Positions 1 through 11,640 of a stretch of DNA of 64,000 nucleotides are shown here, one piece after another. This DNA is from Protopterus annectens (Eukaryota > Chordata > Ceratodontiformes > Protopteridae): positions 404,979,245-405,043,244 of the forward strand of contig NC_056738.1 in assembly GCF_019279795.1 (NCBI RefSeq), in the 5' to 3' direction. The first letter of the stretch is position 1. Every line of letters begins with the position of its first letter. Made by a program: the position numbers and the translations under genes. Under the pieces are notes generated by a model that was not told the DNA's origin, ran no database searches, and saw nothing but the letters and a program-made list of their open reading frames with translations.

Positions 1-138
1 CTTGCCGTGCAGCCCGAAGCAAAAACAGTTTGCACGAGTGCCAATTGGCTGATACCTGAGTTTCGTCTACCGAATTGAAGTTGAAGTCTTTCTGAAGCTA
101 AGTATCCCATTGGTGTTCCTTTTTTCTTGCACTAATCG

Positions 139-1976
139 ATGTCAGAAAAAGTTAATAATTGTCTCGCTTGTGGAAAGCAAATATGACACCGAGACTTCCA
201 TTCTTACTGCATCACTTGCTTAGTCCCAGATCATGACATCCCCCGTTGTCACTTCAGTGCTTTGTTCAACGCCAGAACTATCCATCTTCGAGCCCTTATT
301 TTAGCCAGATATTTTCGTTTACAGTCCTTGAATTCTGATATGGCTTTTGTAAGCCATCCGACAACAGATCTTCCGAAAAAACGTAAAGATAAAGACAGAG
401 GCAGACCGCACAGGTCCAAACCTACTGAAGACTCTTCCGTTAAGTTTGTCATCAGTTCTCTGGTCCTCAGTGAGGTGCTTTTGCAGCCCCTGATGCTCGC
501 TTCTGTGGATTCGCAGGCCACTACTGAGACCTTTTCAGAGTCCGGTATGCCGGAAAACTCTTCTTCGACTAAGGATCCTGTGGTCGTCTCTACATTGGAT
601 GGGTCCAGAGCCACAGAGCAGTCACCGACATCTGAGGAAGTCCTTCATACTACCGATTCTCGACGCAAGCCAATGTCGTCTTTTGCGTCTACTGTTCTTT
701 CAAAAACGACTGAGTTTCTTAGGCCCAGGGTACGAACCACACCCAAGAAACTGATGACCCGCTCTCAGGCACCTTCTTCCTTGCCTTAGTCTCAGACGCT
801 TAAAATGGCGGAAGACCTTATCATGCTGATCAGGGGAAGCCAAGCTACCCTCTCCAAAAGGAAAAGAGATCTGTCCCCTAGTTCTGTCTGAACAAGAGTC
901 AGATGACTCTGATGCTTCTGAATATGAAGACATGCAACCCCTCGCTACTGATGAGGATTCTGATGCAGAGGGTTCCATCCCTTCAGCCTCTCCCCCAGAG
1001 GATTTTTCCTTTGGGGAAACCCTGCATACCTTAAGGGAGCATTTCCAATGGGAAAGTCAAGACTACCCCCAGTCTAAAAAAGAGACTTAAGGAATTCCTA
1101 GATCTTCCACAGCACAGACCCTTGGCCATCCCCCCAGTCCTGGATGTTGTGGAGAATGTTTTCCTGGAATCCAGCTTGACTCCTGACTCCCTCCCTCCTG
1201 CACCCAGAGACAGGTACTGACTCACACAAATTTCTTTTTAAAAATCCTACTGCTGACCCTGAGGTAATTTCTCTAGGGCCTAAAGGGATTAAAGCAACTT
1301 CTGCTAAGAATCCCACCCCCTCAGGTAGGGATTCACAAGCACTAGACAGATGGGATAAAGAAGTATAAACCTCAGCTACTCTTGCTATCAGGGCACTAAA
1401 TTGTTAGTTCCATATGCTAAAATTTCAGCAACATACCCTGGAACTCCTCAAAACAAAAAATGTCTTCCTTTCCTGCTTGGGCAGAATCTAAAGAATTACA
1501 AGAGTTAATGCATTCTGCAACTCAAGTAACTAAACGCACCTTGCACTGTGGTTTTGATGCCCCAGAAGCATCTTGCAGGGCCACAGTAATTGTATCTGTC
1601 ATTAGAAGGCATGCATGGCTTAAGGAACAGCTCCTGACAGACCATGTCAAATCTAAATTGTTGGATGGCCCCCCTGCACAAAGACAACTTATTTGGCACT
1701 AAGGCGGAAGAGGTCTTAAAAAAGATGGAAGAAAAATCAAAATCTATGCAAACAGTTAAGGATTTCTTACAGGTCCAGCCACCCAAGTTCAGCAGGCATT
1801 GTCCCACCAAACACTGGTCCTTTCCTGTTCTCTCAATGCCAGTTCAGCATAGGCCCTGAGGAACCAGACCCCCCAGACAGCAGCCACAGGGAATGCAGAA
1901 ATCTAAGCAGTGGACTATGTCCACTTCAAAACCAGGGAGTTCTAAGCCACCCCCTTATGGTAATACCTCACAATGA
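139..1976 (+). pseudogene. DIRS gag, D1, decayed
   Basis: The start ATG at 139 opens the family-A gag signature (MSEKVNNC). A TGA follows 15 codons in, where the other copies read on through KQIPHRD. The frame is then open over 262-789 (lysine-rich KKRKDKDR tract), after which several frameshifts occur. Conserved blocks remain recognisable: the acidic EDFSF segment near 1000, a LPQHRPLAIPP-like block near 1110 and a proline-rich end closing at the TGA of 1974-1976. Gag should form the ribonucleoprotein particle of the element. Its N-terminal Cys/His cluster is probably a zinc-binding fold and is not the retroviral CCHC knuckle. Confidence 0.85.
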
Positions 1977-3864
1977 CTCACCTTCCTCACCCCCTCCCTC
2001 TGCCCACCTTCATTTACCCCTAGGAGGAAAGCTCTCCTTTCACGTAAGCCCCTGGGCCACCATGACCACTGGGTTCTGAGCAGTGTCTCAGGGATACAAA
2101 TTTTCCTTCCACATCCTTCGAACCCCAAAAGGGTTCCCAGCTCTACCTCCAAACCAGTGGGCAGAGGTTCAAAAGCAAATCCTTTCTCTGCTTTCTATGA
2201 GGGCAGTAGAGCACGTTCCTGCAGAACAGATAGGCAAAGGTTTCTACTCAAGACTTTTTCTGGTGCCTAGAAAAGAGGGCACCTGTCACCCCATCCTCGA
2301 TCTATCCATTCTAAACACCTTCCTGGTGATCCCAAAATTCAAAATGCTCACCCTCCAGCAGCTGCTACCCATGCTGTTCAAGGTGCTTGACTTGCCACCC
2401 TGGATCTAAAAAGGCCTACTTCCACATTCCTATCGGGGAATCATACAGGACATATCTCCATTTCAGGGCAGGATCTCAACACTTTCAGTTCTCTGCACTT
2501 CCCTTTGGCTTATCTACTGTTTCCAGAGTTTTCACAAAATGTCTGGCTCCGTCCATTGCCTTTTGCAGACAAAGGAATATCCAGATTTACTCATACTTAG
2601 ATGATTGCCTTATTCAGGCAGACAGCCAGGAAAAGCTGCTCAGGCACCTGTCCTTTGTAAAGACCCTACTTCACTAGGGTACACAATGTACAAAAATAAA
2701 TCCAAACTGGTGCCCACCCAAAGAATTATCGTCCTGGGAACAAGCCTGGACACAGCATCCCAGATGGCATTCCTTACACCAGAAAAACAAATTTTCCTGA
2801 CAGCCTACTTCTCTCAACTAACCACCAGGCCCCAATTATGTGCAAGGAAGATCCTGCAAGCTCTGCAGTTCATGGCATCTTGCGTACTACTCATTCCATA
2901 TGCCAGACTGCATATGAGAAACATTCGGTGGTACCTAAAAAGGCTTTGGTGTCAACACTGTCAAGACCTGGAAACTCTTATACCTATAATTCCTTGCCTC
3001 AGAAAAGAATTTCTTTGGTGGGCAACAGCATGCTCCCACAACAAGACTCTGCCTTTCTCACCACCCCCCGCCACCCAGACCCTCACCACAGATGCATCAG
3101 ACTATGCTTAGGGTGCACACCTGGAGGGCAGATGCATACAGGGCCAATGGAGCCCACAGCAAATCCCTGTGCACATCATCCAAAAAGAGATGATGGCTGT
3201 CCAGCATGCCTTGATAGCTTTCAAACCCCTTCTCTCCCCAGGGGCTCTCCTGATGAAATCAGACAACACCACTGTGATGTGGTATATCAACATGCAAGGA
3301 GGGACTCACTCCTACCCTCTATGCAGGTTGGCCATGACCCTTTGGCCACAGCCTCTGCTATGCAACTGCACCTGTTAGCACAATTCCTACCAGACTCTTT
3401 CAACTCTCTGGCAGACCAATTAAGCAGAAATCTTCTGGACCCACGAGTGGCAGCTCAACAAAAGAACCTTCACCCTAATAACTCAGAAATAAGGCACCCC
3501 GAAGGATGACTTCTTTGCCTCCCACACCAACCATCAGCTCAGCAAATTCTGCATCAGGGACCATCACTGCATGGCTTGGAAAGTGGATGCCCTGTCCTTC
3601 CCCTGGGTCAGACTATCGGCCTATGCCTTTCCTCCACTACCACTCATCCCCAGGGTACTGCTCAAAATAAAGGAGGAAAAACCAAGGACAATTCGTATAG
3701 CTCCAGACTGGCCTCGCCAGCACTGGTACTTCTTGCTGCGCATCCTGTCACTACTGCCACCATGGCATCTTCCTCAGATTCCAAACCTCCTGACCCAGAG
3801 GGAAGGGGAATTCGTGCATCCCCAACTGCAGACACTTAGTTTGGCAGCTTGGTTTATTCCCTAA
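1977..3864 (+). pseudogene. DIRS RT-RNase H-methyltransferase ORF, D1, frameshifted
   Basis: Reverse transcriptase, RNase H and a Dam-like methyltransferase domain, in that order. RT fingers (LFLVPRK, ILDLSILNTF) lie at 2083-2409. Palm motifs follow in another frame at 2387-2677, with LPFGLST and an intact YLDD. RNase H residues are visible as TTDAS near 3090, QKEMMAV near 3180 and SDNTT near 3260. The methyltransferase block (KVDALSF, YAFPPLPL, APDWPRQHW) is open over 3571-3864. At least four frame changes and a stop after TTDASDYA make it non-functional. The methyltransferase role is known only by family similarity. Confidence 0.9.
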
Positions 3865-4889
3865 CCCCAGATCAATCTGCCAACCTCAGTAAACGGGTTC
3901 TAGATGTTATCCATGAGGCCAGATGCCGTAGCACTAGAAAGTCTTATGCTGACAAATGGAAAAGGTTCTGCACCTGGATCCAGGCTAAAGGAGCCAATAC
4001 GGCACAGTCCTCCCTCTCTCTCTCATCTTGGATTACTTAGCTGATCTACTATACAGTGGCCTCTCTTTCTCCTCTGTAAAAATTCTTGCCTCTGCTATTT
4101 CTGCTCATTTTCCCACTGAGCAGCCCCTTTTCTCACACCCTTTGATCAAACAGTTCCTAAGAGGGGCTAGCAACTTGAGGCCACCCAGAAGGGCACCCAC
4201 CCCAGCTTGAGACCTTAACTATATTTTGGAAAAGCTCACCCTGCCCCCTTTCGAACCAGCTTCTTCTGCAGAGCTAAAATTTCTCTCCTGGAAGATGGCA
4301 TTCCTTCTGGCCATCACTTCAGCCAGAAGAGTCTCCGAGCTGCAAGTGCTTATGGCTGTGGAACCCTTCATCATTTTCCATGCTGACAGGGTATTCCTTA
4401 GAACTAATCCATCTTTCATGCCCAAGGTGGTGTCCAGTGTGGCTCTCAACCAATCCATTCATTTGCCCACCTTTTTTCCTAATACTCAGAACGAGGGGGA
4501 AAGGATTCTGCACTCTCTAGATGTGCACAGACAGCTCAGATTCTATCTAGACAGGACTAAATCTTAAAGTCTGATCAGTTGCTGGTTAGCTTTGCTACAG
4601 GTACAGAAGGTAAAGCCATCTCCAAACAAACCATTTCCAAATGGATAGCACACTACATCCATTTCTGCTACAAACAGCATGGAAAGCCTCCCCCCAAGGG
4701 GGTCACTCCACCAAAGCAGCCTCCACCTCTGCAGCTTTCCTCAGAGGAGTGCTCACCAGGGACATCCTGGAAGCTGCCACCTGGACATCTGTTCACACTT
4801 TTACCAAACATTACCACCTGCCTCTCTTCTCCAAATCCAGAGCAGGGTTTGCCTCTGCAGTCTTGCAGAGCTTCATAGCCAGCCCCTAG
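3849..4889 (+). pseudogene. DIRS tyrosine recombinase, D1, frameshifted
   Basis: Site-specific recombinase that in DIRS elements replaces a DDE integrase and inserts circular cDNA. It overlaps the end of the methyltransferase frame. The N-terminal SAM-like part (ARCRSTRKSYADKW) is near 3920. The catalytic block ITSARRVSEL keeps its Arg near 4330. The C-terminal part with TFTKHYHLPL, the presumed catalytic Tyr, is near 4800, and the reading ends at 4889. The expected HSTR box near 4710 is disrupted (HSTKAA in one frame). Frames change at about 4040, 4210, 4567 and 4750. Confidence 0.88.
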
Positions 4890-4931
4890 TTTCTTTGACT
4901 GCTTCCACCCTTTTCCTCAGCTTTGGGAATC

Positions 4932-5031
4932 AACCCAAATCTGATGACTGCAACAGTGAAACACGAAGAACATAGTACAGTTGTGTACACTTACCATAAA
5001 TGTAGATGTTCGAGTGTATTCACTGTTGCAG
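4932..5031. repeat. DIRS internal complementary region, D1
   Basis: The first half is the reverse complement of a family-A left end (compare the D2 start at 17264). The second half, from about 4974, is the reverse complement of the right end at 5320-5376, including tttatggtaagtgtacac. In the DIRS replication model the ICR acts as a template or splint for joining the cDNA ends into a circle. Confidence 0.85.
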
Positions 5032-5159
5032 TCCTGGTTTCCCTCCCTCCATCCCCCTTTCTTCTCTTTCCTTTCTAAGGGACATATTATTATTTACTTT
5101 CTACTGGTGGGGTTCTTCCACCAGAACCTGGCTTCTACTTGGGGGCTCCTGACAGGTTA

Positions 5160-5376
5160 GGGCAAGAAAAACTGATGTAATGGCGTCGGCTGCTTTACTT
5201 TATACTGCTGATGACCTGACGTCAGTCCTGAAGTGACAGCAGCAGACGCAGAAATACTAAGCCTCTGCTATTCGGGCCAGCCGAGGGCTACCCTGGCAGG
5301 GATAACCCAAATGTGATGACTGCTGCAGTGAATACACTCGAAAATTTACATTTATGGTAAGTGTACACAACTGTGC
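5160..5376. repeat. DIRS right ITR, D1, with inward CRE and TATA box
   Basis: Inverted copy of the family left ITR, running from ggcaagaaaa to the outer end. Read on the minus strand it holds TGACGTCA (5217-5224), 12 bases, then TATAAAG (5198-5204), the same module as in the other ITRs. The outer 45 bases extend beyond the part shared with left ITRs. Confidence 0.85.
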
Positions 5377-5507
5377 ATTTTCATTCCCTAAAGGTAGCCA
5401 TTTCTAAATCTTTTAAGACTGTCAATACTTTATTAAATTACAATTATGATCCTTTTGGTGAATTTGTTGAATTAAATTAGTATGTACATGAAAATAGGCA
5501 AGTTAAT

Positions 5508-5825
5508 ATGAAAGAGTTTAGAAGGCTCTTAACGGTCCTAGAAAAATATCTTAAAAAATATCAAGCCCTGTTGGTTGAGAACAAGTACTTTGAAACATGC
5601 ATTGAACTTAATATAGTACCTAAAGGACTAAGACTGTTTAAATGCCCAAATGGGGTATATCCTGAAGATCCGTTTTTTTTTGATAAATTAGTGCAATTTT
5701 CCAACCAAACAAGCTTAAAGTTGCTAGATTTGCTTATTGAAAATAACAAGGACAGTATTGCAACCTTAAAAGATAAAATATATGAAATTGATCAGTCCAT
5801 AAATGAAGTATCCTCATTTCTCTGA
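5508..5825 (+). pseudogene. Penelope-like N-terminal domain, P1
   Basis: 106 open codons upstream of the RT of P1. The segment NIVPKGLRLFKCPNG, followed by a long helix rich in Leu, Asn and Lys, resembles the N-terminal region of Neptune-type Penelope ORFs, where an IPRGLR-like motif is usual. The reading ends where the DIRS relic begins, so the domain is separated from the rest of its own ORF. Its biochemical role is not established. Confidence 0.6.
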
Positions 5826-7580
5826 TTCTGATGTGGATGATGCCTCCTTCGGCTTCTCCTCCTGAGGATTTTTCATTTTCAGAGACTCATACTTCTCACT
5901 CTAGCCAGAGTTGCTTGAATTGTCAGTTTCTACATGATGAAATAAAAAAATTATCTCCTTCACAATTGAAATCTAAGGTGGATGCTTTGGCGGAAGGTAT
6001 TGATTGTAAAGACTTGCTGGATTTAGTTTATGTGTCTGAACAAGTGGGCAAGCATTCTTTGCAATGTGGTTTTGATGCTGTGCAGGCCATGTTAACAAAG
6101 GATTTTGATGCCCTTTCTGAGTCTGATGTGTTGTGTTTGGTTCACCTGTGGAAGCAGTTAAAAAAAAATGGGAGGACAAAGCTAAGTCTATGCAAACTGT
6201 TAAAGATTTTTTGGGCAGCAGCCACGAAGTTTAGTAGAATTGGCCTGCTTAAGGGATGGACATATCCTGCTTATGATTCCCAGTCTAGGGGTCTAAATGG
6301 ATACAAAAGACAAGTGGCCTGCCAGACTACATCATCTACATATCAACATGGAGATGTGTTAGCAGTCCCAGGATTATTGCTGGCTTTCAAGGAGTGAGTT
6401 CTTCCAGGGCAGGTGTTGATTCTAACAGACAACACAACTGTCATGTGTGGTACTTCAACAAACAAGGGGAACACATTCTTATCCTCTATGCAGGCAAGCA
6501 ATGATTTTATGTAACTCTTCAGTTTTACCCAGAAGCCAGAACTCCTTACTCAGCAGCAGATGCAGACAAAAGATGGATCCCCTACACAAGTGGTGGAAGC
6601 TGGATTCATGTATTTTTCAGAAATTGACAGTGTGGGAAGGCAACAGACATAGATCTGTTTCGCTTCTAAAATAACCCACCAGCTGCCACAGTTTTGCACA
6701 AAGGGTTTCATCACTCAGCTTGGAAAGTGGATGCTCTGTCTTTCAGTTGACAAACCTTCATGTGTATGCCTTTCCCTCTCTCTCTTCTTCTTCCAAAGGT
6801 ACTGTTAAAGGTCAGACAGGACAGGCCAAGGATGATTTGATTCCGTCCAGACAGTCGATCACTCAATCTCTTGCTTCAATTCTCTTCTCTTCATCTTCAC
6901 AGCTCAGGCATTCTGTGTCTTGACTTCCTTAAGGTCAACACAAGAAACTCAAAGTTTTTAAGATTGATTATGGAAGCTAGAAGACCTAGTACAAGGAAAG
7001 TAAACTAAAGCAAAATGGAAGAGATTTTATTTTGGAGTAAAAAGAATTTGGGAGATTTCTGAGCCTAATTTGAGTATGGCTCTTCAATATCTTACTGAGT
7101 TACTGGACAAGGGTCTGTCCTTAGCAATCTCAGCTGTGACTGTGACACCACCACGTTTGTCATCCTTCTGCTAGAAGTTTTTTAGAGGGGCAAAAAATAT
7201 AAACCCCCCATGCAGAGCTCCTACTCCTGCTTAGGGGATCCAATTTTGTGGTCATGGAGACTGCTTTTTGTTGGCTATTTACTCTGCAAGAAAGGGTGTC
7301 TGAGTTGCAGGCCCTTATATGGCAGCTCCCTTTTTTGATTTTCCATAAGATAGGGTATCACAAGCAGGACTAAGGATTTTAGGCAGTCTCAGCAGTTGTT
7401 TTGTTTTTTTTTGCTGTGTTAAGCAGGGCAAGCCTGTGTCAAAAAAACAAACTATTCTAGGTGGATTGGCTTTGCATTGCATTTTGTTATATCATTCCAC
7501 TAGGGCTACTGCTGCCACTATTTCTTTTCTGGGGTGGCAACTAAGGATATTTTTGGAAGCAGCTACTTGAGTTCAGTGGG
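5823..7580 (+). mobile_element. DIRS relic, internally deleted, close to D5
   Basis: It starts inside gag at the acidic SDVDDA/EDFSF block and has no ITR. A first internal gap near 5900 joins it to the NCQFLH block. Gag then runs to about 6295 (LAEGIDCKDL, SLQCGFDAVQA) and jumps directly to RNase H, TWPAR/TSTYQ region at 6296, skipping the whole RT. RNase H, methyltransferase and recombinase (ARRPSTRK near 6975, VSELQAL near 7290) follow in decayed form to about 7580. The wording of gag and RNase H matches D5 more than D1-D4. Confidence 0.8.
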
Positions 7581-7672
7581 GTACAAAACTGTACTTTATA
7601 GTGAAATGCTCTCATTTATGCAGTGACTACGAAGATATAGTGGTCATTGTTGAGAAATAAAAAAAAACTGTT

Positions 7673-9028
7673 ATGTTGAAGAAAGTTAAAAAGATACAGA
7701 GAGATGCATCTGCTTATTCCAGAAAAATGGCTTATTCCATTACCATTACCAATAAGTTCACCAACTGCAAACATGAATCCTACAGTAATGAGTGCAATGC
7801 CACTTTAAATCAAGTACAAGCTTCTAGTGTTGCTATGGCAACCAACTTTAGAATTGACTCTTTATTGGAAGGTACAGGAGATGGTATAAATGTGGAAGGG
7901 TAGAGGAAAGAGTATGGTGAAGGAGTGAGTACTTCAGATGTATTAACTGATATCATGGAATTACGTCTTTATTCCCCTGAATGCCCCAGTGCCTCAGGCA
8001 ATACAGAATTGTAAGAAAACTACAGGAGAGGCACAGGGAGAAGTCATTTGTCCAATCAAATGAGAGGAAGACGTGGAGCGCTGAGGATGTTTTGAAATGC
8101 ATCTTACCTGTGAGTCAAGATTTACCTGTTACTAAGTTGTCTGATTTTATTTTAAAGCCAATACGTTATCATTTATTGAAGTTAGGGCTTAATTTTGTGC
8201 CCACACATCGAGTGGACATTACTAAGACTATCTTAGCTTTAAAGTTTTTTGCAAGCAATCTTAGTTATGTATTTAAAGATGTTATTATGTCAGAAATGGT
8301 GCACAAACATTCTTCATTTAACCCTATTTTTAGTAATACTATACATGTGTTTGAACAGGTCTGTGCAAGAGACATTAGAAGTCTTTTATCAAACAAATGT
8401 AATGTATTTTATAATTTGCCTGATGAAGAGAAAAGTGCCTTATATGAGTTAAAAAAATGAAAATAATTTACTGATTATGAAGGCAGAGAAAGGGGGAGGG
8501 TTGGTTTTAATGAATAATAATGATTAAAAAGATGCTATTAATGAAATGCTAAGTAATGAATATGAATATAAAGAAGTTACTTTAGATTTTGTACGTAAAT
8601 GTTATAGGATAATTAAATAATTGGTGTATAAATTACTGATGAATGGTGATATAAATCAAGAACTGTGAGTTTTTTGTTATAGAGAATCCAAGAACTGGAA
8701 TTTTATTTGGGCTTCCAAAGTTACATAAGAATCCAGTAAAAAACACAATTCAGACCTATTGCTTCTGCTGCCAGTAATGTTTGTGAAGGTATTGCTTTAT
8801 TTTTAGATACTATATTAAAACCTGTAGATCAAGAATTGCCTTCTTTTGTAAAGGATTCCTGGGACATTTTAGCAGAAGTAAAGGATTTTTACAATAGATA
8901 TGAATACGACAATATTAATATCAAAATGGTAACCATTGATGTTTGTTCACTGTTTAATTTATACCACAGAACAAAGGTATTGAATGTTTAAGATCATTTT
9001 TAAGCCACTGTACAAATTTTACTAATAG
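7673..9028 (+). pseudogene. Penelope-like RT, N-terminal half, P1
   Basis: Open over 7673-7903 and 7981-8460, then frameshifted. Recognisable RT motifs are a KAEKGGGLVLM block near 8480 (family form KPADKGG), LFGLPKLHKNP near 8705, LPSFVKDSWDIL near 8840 and MVTIDVCSLF near 8930 (palm motif A). The reading breaks near 9030 where minus-strand P2 begins, so the YxDD palm is missing from this copy. Confidence 0.8.
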
Positions 9029-9156
9029 TCAAGTTTCCACAAACACGAACCACAACTAAATCCAAGTATCAATAATCCAAACACAAAATACTGAAAGGAG
9101 ACTACAGACTGCAAGGAATGATGTATAAGCGCTTTTGTTCCTTTAATTAGTTAACA

Positions 9157-9260
9157 CAGAACTTCATCAGATATCAAACCATGAGGACTTCCTTCTTTTT
9201 ATATACATCAGAACTTCATCAGACATCAAACCATGAGGACTTCCCTCTTTTTATGTACAT
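9157..9260 (-). repeat. Tandem duplication of 52 bp at the 3' end of P2
   Basis: Two adjacent copies (9157-9208, 9209-9260) beginning cagaacttcatcaga and differing at a few bases. They contain the Penelope terminal motif, so this end carries two head-to-tail copies of it. Confidence 0.85.
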
Positions 9261-9769
9261 TGACTTAACCAATCACAATAATCAAATAATTTTAGTTAAG
9301 ACAAAACTTTAAAAACTTGTATAACACAATGCTACCATTAAATAAAACATGTGCAAAATACAAAACATTAGCCGTATCATAAATATTTTTGTCCTATATT
9401 TTTATATACATACTATAATTTGCTAAAATGCTATTAACTACTAACTGTTAAATACGGCTGTCAATGGAACCATAAAAATACACCACAAAAAGTTGGAAAC
9501 AATACTAATCACTCTAAACTATAAAAAAAAACAACTATTAACCCCACACACACATATAACCACCCCCTAAATTTTATCAGCTTTCAACACAAGTAAATTA
9601 CTAATAGAAATATTACTATTAATACTAGGGGGTTGAGTGGCTTTTAATAATAATTGCCAAAAACTTTCTCTGTATTCAAAAAGGAAGACCAGTTCTCACC
9701 TCTTTCATTTTTGTTAACCTTCTCCAATACACAAAAAAAAAAAAATTAATTAAAACTGACAATTCACTG

Positions 9770-9930
9770 AATGTTTATATAGGGTGCTAAAATTATCTTT
9801 CTTTTTGATAGTGTAGTTATGTTGGTATACCCTTTTCCTAATTTGATTTTTGATTTTTCCAATGTAGAAGACAGTACATGACAGACAAAATGCTACTTAT
9901 GCTACCCCCTCTAGTATTACAATCAAAGTT
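9770..9930 (-). pseudogene. GIY-YIG endonuclease remnant, P2
   Basis: On the minus strand one frame reads VAFCLSCTVFYIGK followed by an IRKRVYQH segment and then LYKHSVNC. This is the GIY-YIG nuclease core of endonuclease-bearing Penelope elements, including the Cys pair just before YIGK. The preceding frame (NFDCNTRG) is shifted by one base relative to it. This domain nicks the target DNA before reverse transcription. Confidence 0.8.
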
Positions 9931-10026
9931 ACCTTTCATTGGTAAAACTTTTTTGTATTGCCCAATAACCAAATTATTTATTTCATAAATACATTTATAC
10001 TCCTTACAACAACCACATCTACTCAC

Positions 10027-11120
10027 TCACCTGTTATGGACCCTCGTTCTCTTCAAATTTTTGTTTTTCTCAAAATTATTTTTCATATTACTACCTCTCC
10101 TGTATACAACCCTAGGAGTACTACCCAGCTTCTTTGTTAATTCAAAGCCCTCCAAAACCCCATGCCAATTCTTTTCAATAATACTTTTTAATTCCATAAA
10201 GTGCTGATCAAATGTTAAAACACAATTCATAGTGTTTTTAAAGTTGTCATTTTCTACTGTATTACCACTATCTGGATTTTTTAATATAGGAGCATATATT
10301 GTAGTTCTCTCCCTAAGAACCAGAGATTCCTGTTCTTCTAGTAAATGTTTAGGATATTTCCACCTCAAAACATTTTTTTAACAAATTTAATTCCCTTCTT
10401 AAACATTCGTCATCTGTTGTTAACCTAGAGAGTGTTACCATCTGGCCTTTCACCAAATTCTTTTTTTGTCAATATGGATGATTACTCTCAAAGTATAAAA
10501 CAACTGTTAAAATAGGTGGGTTTTCTAAATATAATTGTTTCATAACAATGCAAGTCAGTATTTTATACAAGTGAATATCCAAATAATCACAACTATCTGG
10601 ATTCACACTGTAGGTGAATGACAAAAAAGACGTAGTATCATTCAAATAATCAATACATTTTGGAATTTCACTTACATTATCATCCCATAAAATCAAAATG
10701 TCATCCAAAAATCTAAAATACTTATAGATTTGTTATATGTAGTTTCAAAAATAAATTTTGTCTCCCATACACATAATACTATATTCACAAATATTGGGGC
10801 TGTTGATGCCCCCATCATCACTCCTTTGATTTGTTTAAAATATTCCCCCTGAAAACATACATTATTATTTTTTAACACTATTTCCATAAACCCTGCTAAC
10901 ACATAAACAGAATCATGAAATAATCTAGAGGCAACAGTCAGGGCTTCATTAAAATATTCTAATCCTTCTTCCTGGGGAATAGACATAAATAAGTCATTAA
11001 CATCAATACTAAGAAAAACAATATTGTCTTTATATTCACCATGAGAAAGACATTTCAGTAACTGCCATGAATCTTTGAGCACATGTACAAAACAGTTCTT
11101 CCAATAACACGTCAATCTTG
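10027..11120 (-). pseudogene. Penelope-like reverse transcriptase, P2
   Basis: Two overlapping minus-strand frames cover the palm. The range 11120-10693 contains FVHVLKDSWQLL, FLSIDVNDLFMSIPQ (motif A) and GVMMGASTAPIF (motif B). The range 10708-10469 contains YLDDILILWD (motif C) and a YLDIHLYK block. The thumb at 10368-10027 reads LEGFELTKKLGSTPRVVYRR before a stop. Frame changes near 10700 and 10420 inactivate it. Catalytic aspartates are still present. Confidence 0.85.
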
Positions 11121-11229
11121 TATACTGAAAAAATGCTTGAACTTCTTTATGATAGTGAATTTTTTGTGACCGTTTCATTAAATGAAGTTAATGTTAGTAA
11201 CCACAAGATTGACTTGTTATTGGAAGAAT
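11090..11229. repeat. Fold-back of ~31 bp where P1 and P2 meet
   Basis: The arms 11090-11121 and 11199-11229 are inverted and nearly identical (caagattgac and ttattggaagaa shared), with a 77-bp spacer. It marks the head-to-head meeting of the minus-strand and plus-strand Penelope sequences. Confidence 0.7.
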
Positions 11230-11369
11230 TGTTGTGGAACTTAATTTTACACCTAGAGAGATTACTTGAAGGTAAGGAACCCCTTAACCCCTTCATTGAG
11301 ATTTGGGTTCCCAAAAATATATAAGTCTATCAAGGTATAATATACCTGTTACAGGTCAATTTACCTTTA

Positions 11370-11640
11370 AGTCTGTAGAAGTAGTATACATCACATTATG
11401 TTCAGGTTGTCAAGGATTTGATATAGGCATAAAGTACTCGAAGTTAAGATAAGAGAATAAAAGAACATCTTTATGCTGTTAAGGTGAAAGATACTAAAAA
11501 TGCATTGTTTAAACATACTATGTGTTGTAGAAAATACAAAAAATGTTGTTTTTCTGTAATACAAGTCCCTTTTGATAAACGTGTAGGAAGTTATAAAAAT
11601 CAGAAAGACTAGAAACAGCATAGTAGGTTAGGCTCAACAC
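11370..11640 (+). pseudogene. GIY-YIG endonuclease remnant, P1
   Basis: Plus strand reads VVYITLCSGCQGFDIG at 11381 (a YIG with Tyr replaced), then in a shifted frame REHLYAVKVKD and NALFKHT, ending in a short basic block. The Cys-x2-Cys before the second half of the core matches P2, P3 and P4. It is the plus-strand counterpart of the P1 RT at 7673-9028. Confidence 0.7.

Larger units (their letters stand above)
1..5376 (+). mobile_element. DIRS retrotransposon copy D1 (family A), left ITR outside window
   Basis: Tyrosine-recombinase retrotransposon of the DIRS order. The window opens at the inner edge of the left ITR (cttgcc, then the leader seen in D2-D5), so the left ITR lies just outside. 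In order it holds gag, RT-RNase H-methyltransferase, tyrosine recombinase, ICR and right ITR. The ORFs carry stops and frameshifts, so the copy is not autonomous. The right end, near 5376, is set by the ICR, which contains the reverse complement of both outer ends. It abuts Penelope-like sequence (P1), into which it probably inserted. Confidence 0.93.
9036..11121 (-). mobile_element. Penelope-like element P2, inserted in P1 on the opposite strand
   Basis: Read on the minus strand: RT palm (about 11120-10469), thumb (10368-10027), GIY-YIG endonuclease (about 9925-9770) and a 3' tail ending near 9036. The tail includes acttcatcag on the plus strand, which is the inverted ctgatgaagt terminal motif, and a 52-bp tandem duplication. 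It is 5' truncated near the fold-back at 11090-11229. The position and strand show that it inserted into P1. Confidence 0.8.

Noticed and set aside
249..614. Antisense open frame in D1 gag, also seen in D2 and D4 (17946-18191, 48556-48909)
   Set aside because: Shadow of the gag frame on the opposite strand; no own conservation or start context.
9157..9260. CRISPR-like repeat
   Set aside because: Only two adjacent copies, no spacers, eukaryotic context; a tandem duplication at a Penelope end.
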